A DNA stretch of 64,000 nucleotides, taken from contig JAHBWW010000002.1 of the NCBI GenBank assembly GCA_019636795.1, positions 649,011 to 713,010 on the forward strand. The letters are read 5' to 3'. Below the pieces are notes generated by a model. That model had not been told where the DNA came from, ran no database searches, and saw only the letters and a program-made list of their open reading frames with translations. This document shows positions 62,992 to 64,000 of the stretch, in pieces (the first letter of the stretch is position 1; the number at the start of each line of letters is the position of its first letter). The DNA is from Phycisphaeraceae bacterium. GTDB lineage: Bacteria; Planctomycetota; Phycisphaerae; Phycisphaerales; UBA1924. A program made the translations under genes and the position numbers.

Positions 62992-63756
62992 ATGTCCACC
63001 CTCAAGTTCATCCTCGTCGGAATGTTCTGCATTGCCTTCGCCGGATGCCAACAACCAGCCCGCAGGCCGCCTGTCACCACGCCCGTTCCCACCACAACCG
63101 AAGGCCCACTCACCGGCAAAGCCGTCGTCGAAATGCCAATCGGCGTCACCGGATCCGACGCCATCATCCTTCCATACTCGATCCAGCGCCTCGCCGGACC
63201 GTTTCAGGATTCCGACCCATTCACGCGTGGGGGATATGCCGCCACCGCTTCACGCGCTTATGACTCCTCATACACACGCTCGAACTCCATGCATCACGTC
63301 CGCTGGCACAATGCCGTCATCCAGAGGCCGCGACACGACGACATCCTCGTGCTCCAAGGCCGAGGCGTGATCAGTCGCTACGGCTTTCTTCACTCGCGGC
63401 ACGACCCACAGGAAGGCACAAGGGCGCTGGCGATCGCATTCCTCGTCACCACCAATGACAGCAACAATGATGGCTACCTCGACGACCGCGACCCAACCGA
63501 ACTTTACATCTATGAAGTAGCGACCGCCACGATCCGCGCAATTTCACCCGAAAACAGCCAAGTCTGGTCGGTCTCATTCTCCCCGGAAACACAAACTCTC
63601 TATATGAGCGTCGTACAAGACACCAACAACGACGGACGCTTCGACCACCGCGACGAGCCGACGCTCTATGCCTACCGCCTCCACACCCGCGACGTCGCTC
63701 AGCCGGTGCTCAGCGAAGCCACACTCCGCAACCTGGAACGATCCGTCGGTCGCTGA
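62992..63756 (+). CDS. Predicted lipoprotein with Asp-rich calcium-loop-like segments (254 aa)
   Basis: AAAGGAG is five bases before the ATG. The lipobox FCIAFAGCQQP gives a lipoprotein with Cys19 as the acylated residue. The mature region has two Asp/Asn loops (DSNNDGYLDDRDPTEL near 160 and DTNNDGRFDHRDEPTL near 208), each followed by an ELYIYEV/TLYAYRL strand, and beta segments (VWSVSFSPETQTLYMSVVQD) that suggest propeller blades. The family is not recognised. The frame ends before the C-homopolymer and is intact. Confidence 0.75.
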   Translation: MSTLKFILVGMFCIAFAGCQQPARRPPVTTPVPTTTEGPLTGKAVVEMPIGVTGSDAIILPYSIQRLAGPFQDSDPFTRGGYAATASRAYDSSYTRSNSMHHVRWHNAVIQRPRHDDILVLQGRGVISRYGFLHSRHDPQEGTRALAIAFLVTTNDSNNDGYLDDRDPTELYIYEVATATIRAISPENSQVWSVSFSPETQTLYMSVVQDTNNDGRFDHRDEPTLYAYRLHTRDVAQPVLSEATLRNLERSVGR

Positions 63757-63788
63757 ACCCGCTGCTGAGATTTTTTCCCCTGGTTACT

Positions 63789-63846
<58 letters not shown>

Positions 63847-63890
63847 ACACCGGCCGGCGCCGCGTGGGGGTGGGGCTGACCGGTCGGGCT

Positions 63891-64000
63891 CGCCCTGCTC
63901 GCAGCCCGCGGGCAGCGCAAGCAGCCGCACCTCGACGACAAGACGATCGTCGCGTGGAACGCGCTGATGATCCGGGCCCTTGCGACCGCCTCGGTCGTGC
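63891..64000 (+). repeat. Exact 110-base copy of part of the DUF255 gene
   Basis: Identical to 34356-34465 and continuing to the window edge. It stays in the reading frame of the thioredoxin-domain protein but has no start codon or promoter of its own. Most likely an assembly join rather than a second gene copy. Confidence 0.9.

Overview
The window is high-GC (about 65% by eye) and gene-dense. It most resembles a planctomycete of the class Phycisphaerae (Phycisphaerales-like). The supporting signs are many secreted proteins ending in a Cys-bounded dockerin-like tail (NGDG..NFFDVQ..FL repeated twice, then GC at the C-terminus), a HYExAFE-family nuclease-like protein, an oversized signal peptidase I, scattered housekeeping genes (an atpG alone, an lpdA alone), and Gram-negative envelope genes (porin, RND pump, MCE/Mla lipid transport, an LpxL-type acyltransferase). 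The assignment is inferred from family content; no rRNA or tRNA gene is visible.

Layout. 1-10 kb: six consecutive minus-strand exported proteins. The first is a sugar dehydrogenase cut by the window edge; the next five each carry the dockerin-like tail, including a 970-residue beta-repeat protein and two members of one paralogous family. 10-17.4 kb: lpdA, a five-haem cytochrome that also carries the dockerin tail, and a three-gene operon of a chain-length-factor-like dead ketosynthase, a degenerate GxxExxY protein and an intact ketosynthase. 17.4-28.2 kb, plus strand: a small membrane protein, rnpA, yidD, a TetR regulator, cysteine desulfurase, a DUF4190-like protein, an Mla-type ATPase and MCE protein, a HYExAFE protein, three small exported proteins, a RicT/PSP1 protein and a signal peptidase I with a very large insertion. 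28.3-33 kb: RND permease and adaptor on the minus strand. 33-37.2 kb: DUF255 thioredoxin-domain protein, an AhpD-like protein and an orphan D12-class DNA methylase. 37.2-38.3 kb: an AT-rich island with one gene of unknown function, bracketed by a 14-bp inverted repeat.

38.3-44.5 kb: PgpH-like HD phosphohydrolase and PhoH family protein, a small lipoprotein, then phoR-phoB. Divergent from phoB is a phosphate-type porin, followed by an exported S1-type protease (46.5-48.8 kb). 48.8-50.9 kb: PhnP-like hydrolase, a small ORF and a solitary atpG. 50.9-54.9 kb: UvrD-type helicase-nuclease coupled to rsmD. 55-59 kb: lipoprotein, fibro-slime protein, murA and a remarkable almost uncharged Pro-Phe/Pro-Trp-rich protein. 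59.3-62.6 kb: a four-gene operon (BRCT-like coiled-coil membrane protein, LpxL-type acyltransferase, single-domain response regulator, small protein). 63-63.8 kb: a lipoprotein, after which a 56-base C run and an exact 110-base copy of an internal piece of the DUF255 gene point to an assembly join.

The most unusual items are the uncharged aromatic low-complexity protein (58104-58943), the KS/CLF-like operon with a catalytically degraded GxxExxY protein (13952-17318), the AT-rich bracketed gene (37430-38152) and the giant signal peptidase (26579-28219). No CRISPR array, prophage or insertion sequence was recognised.
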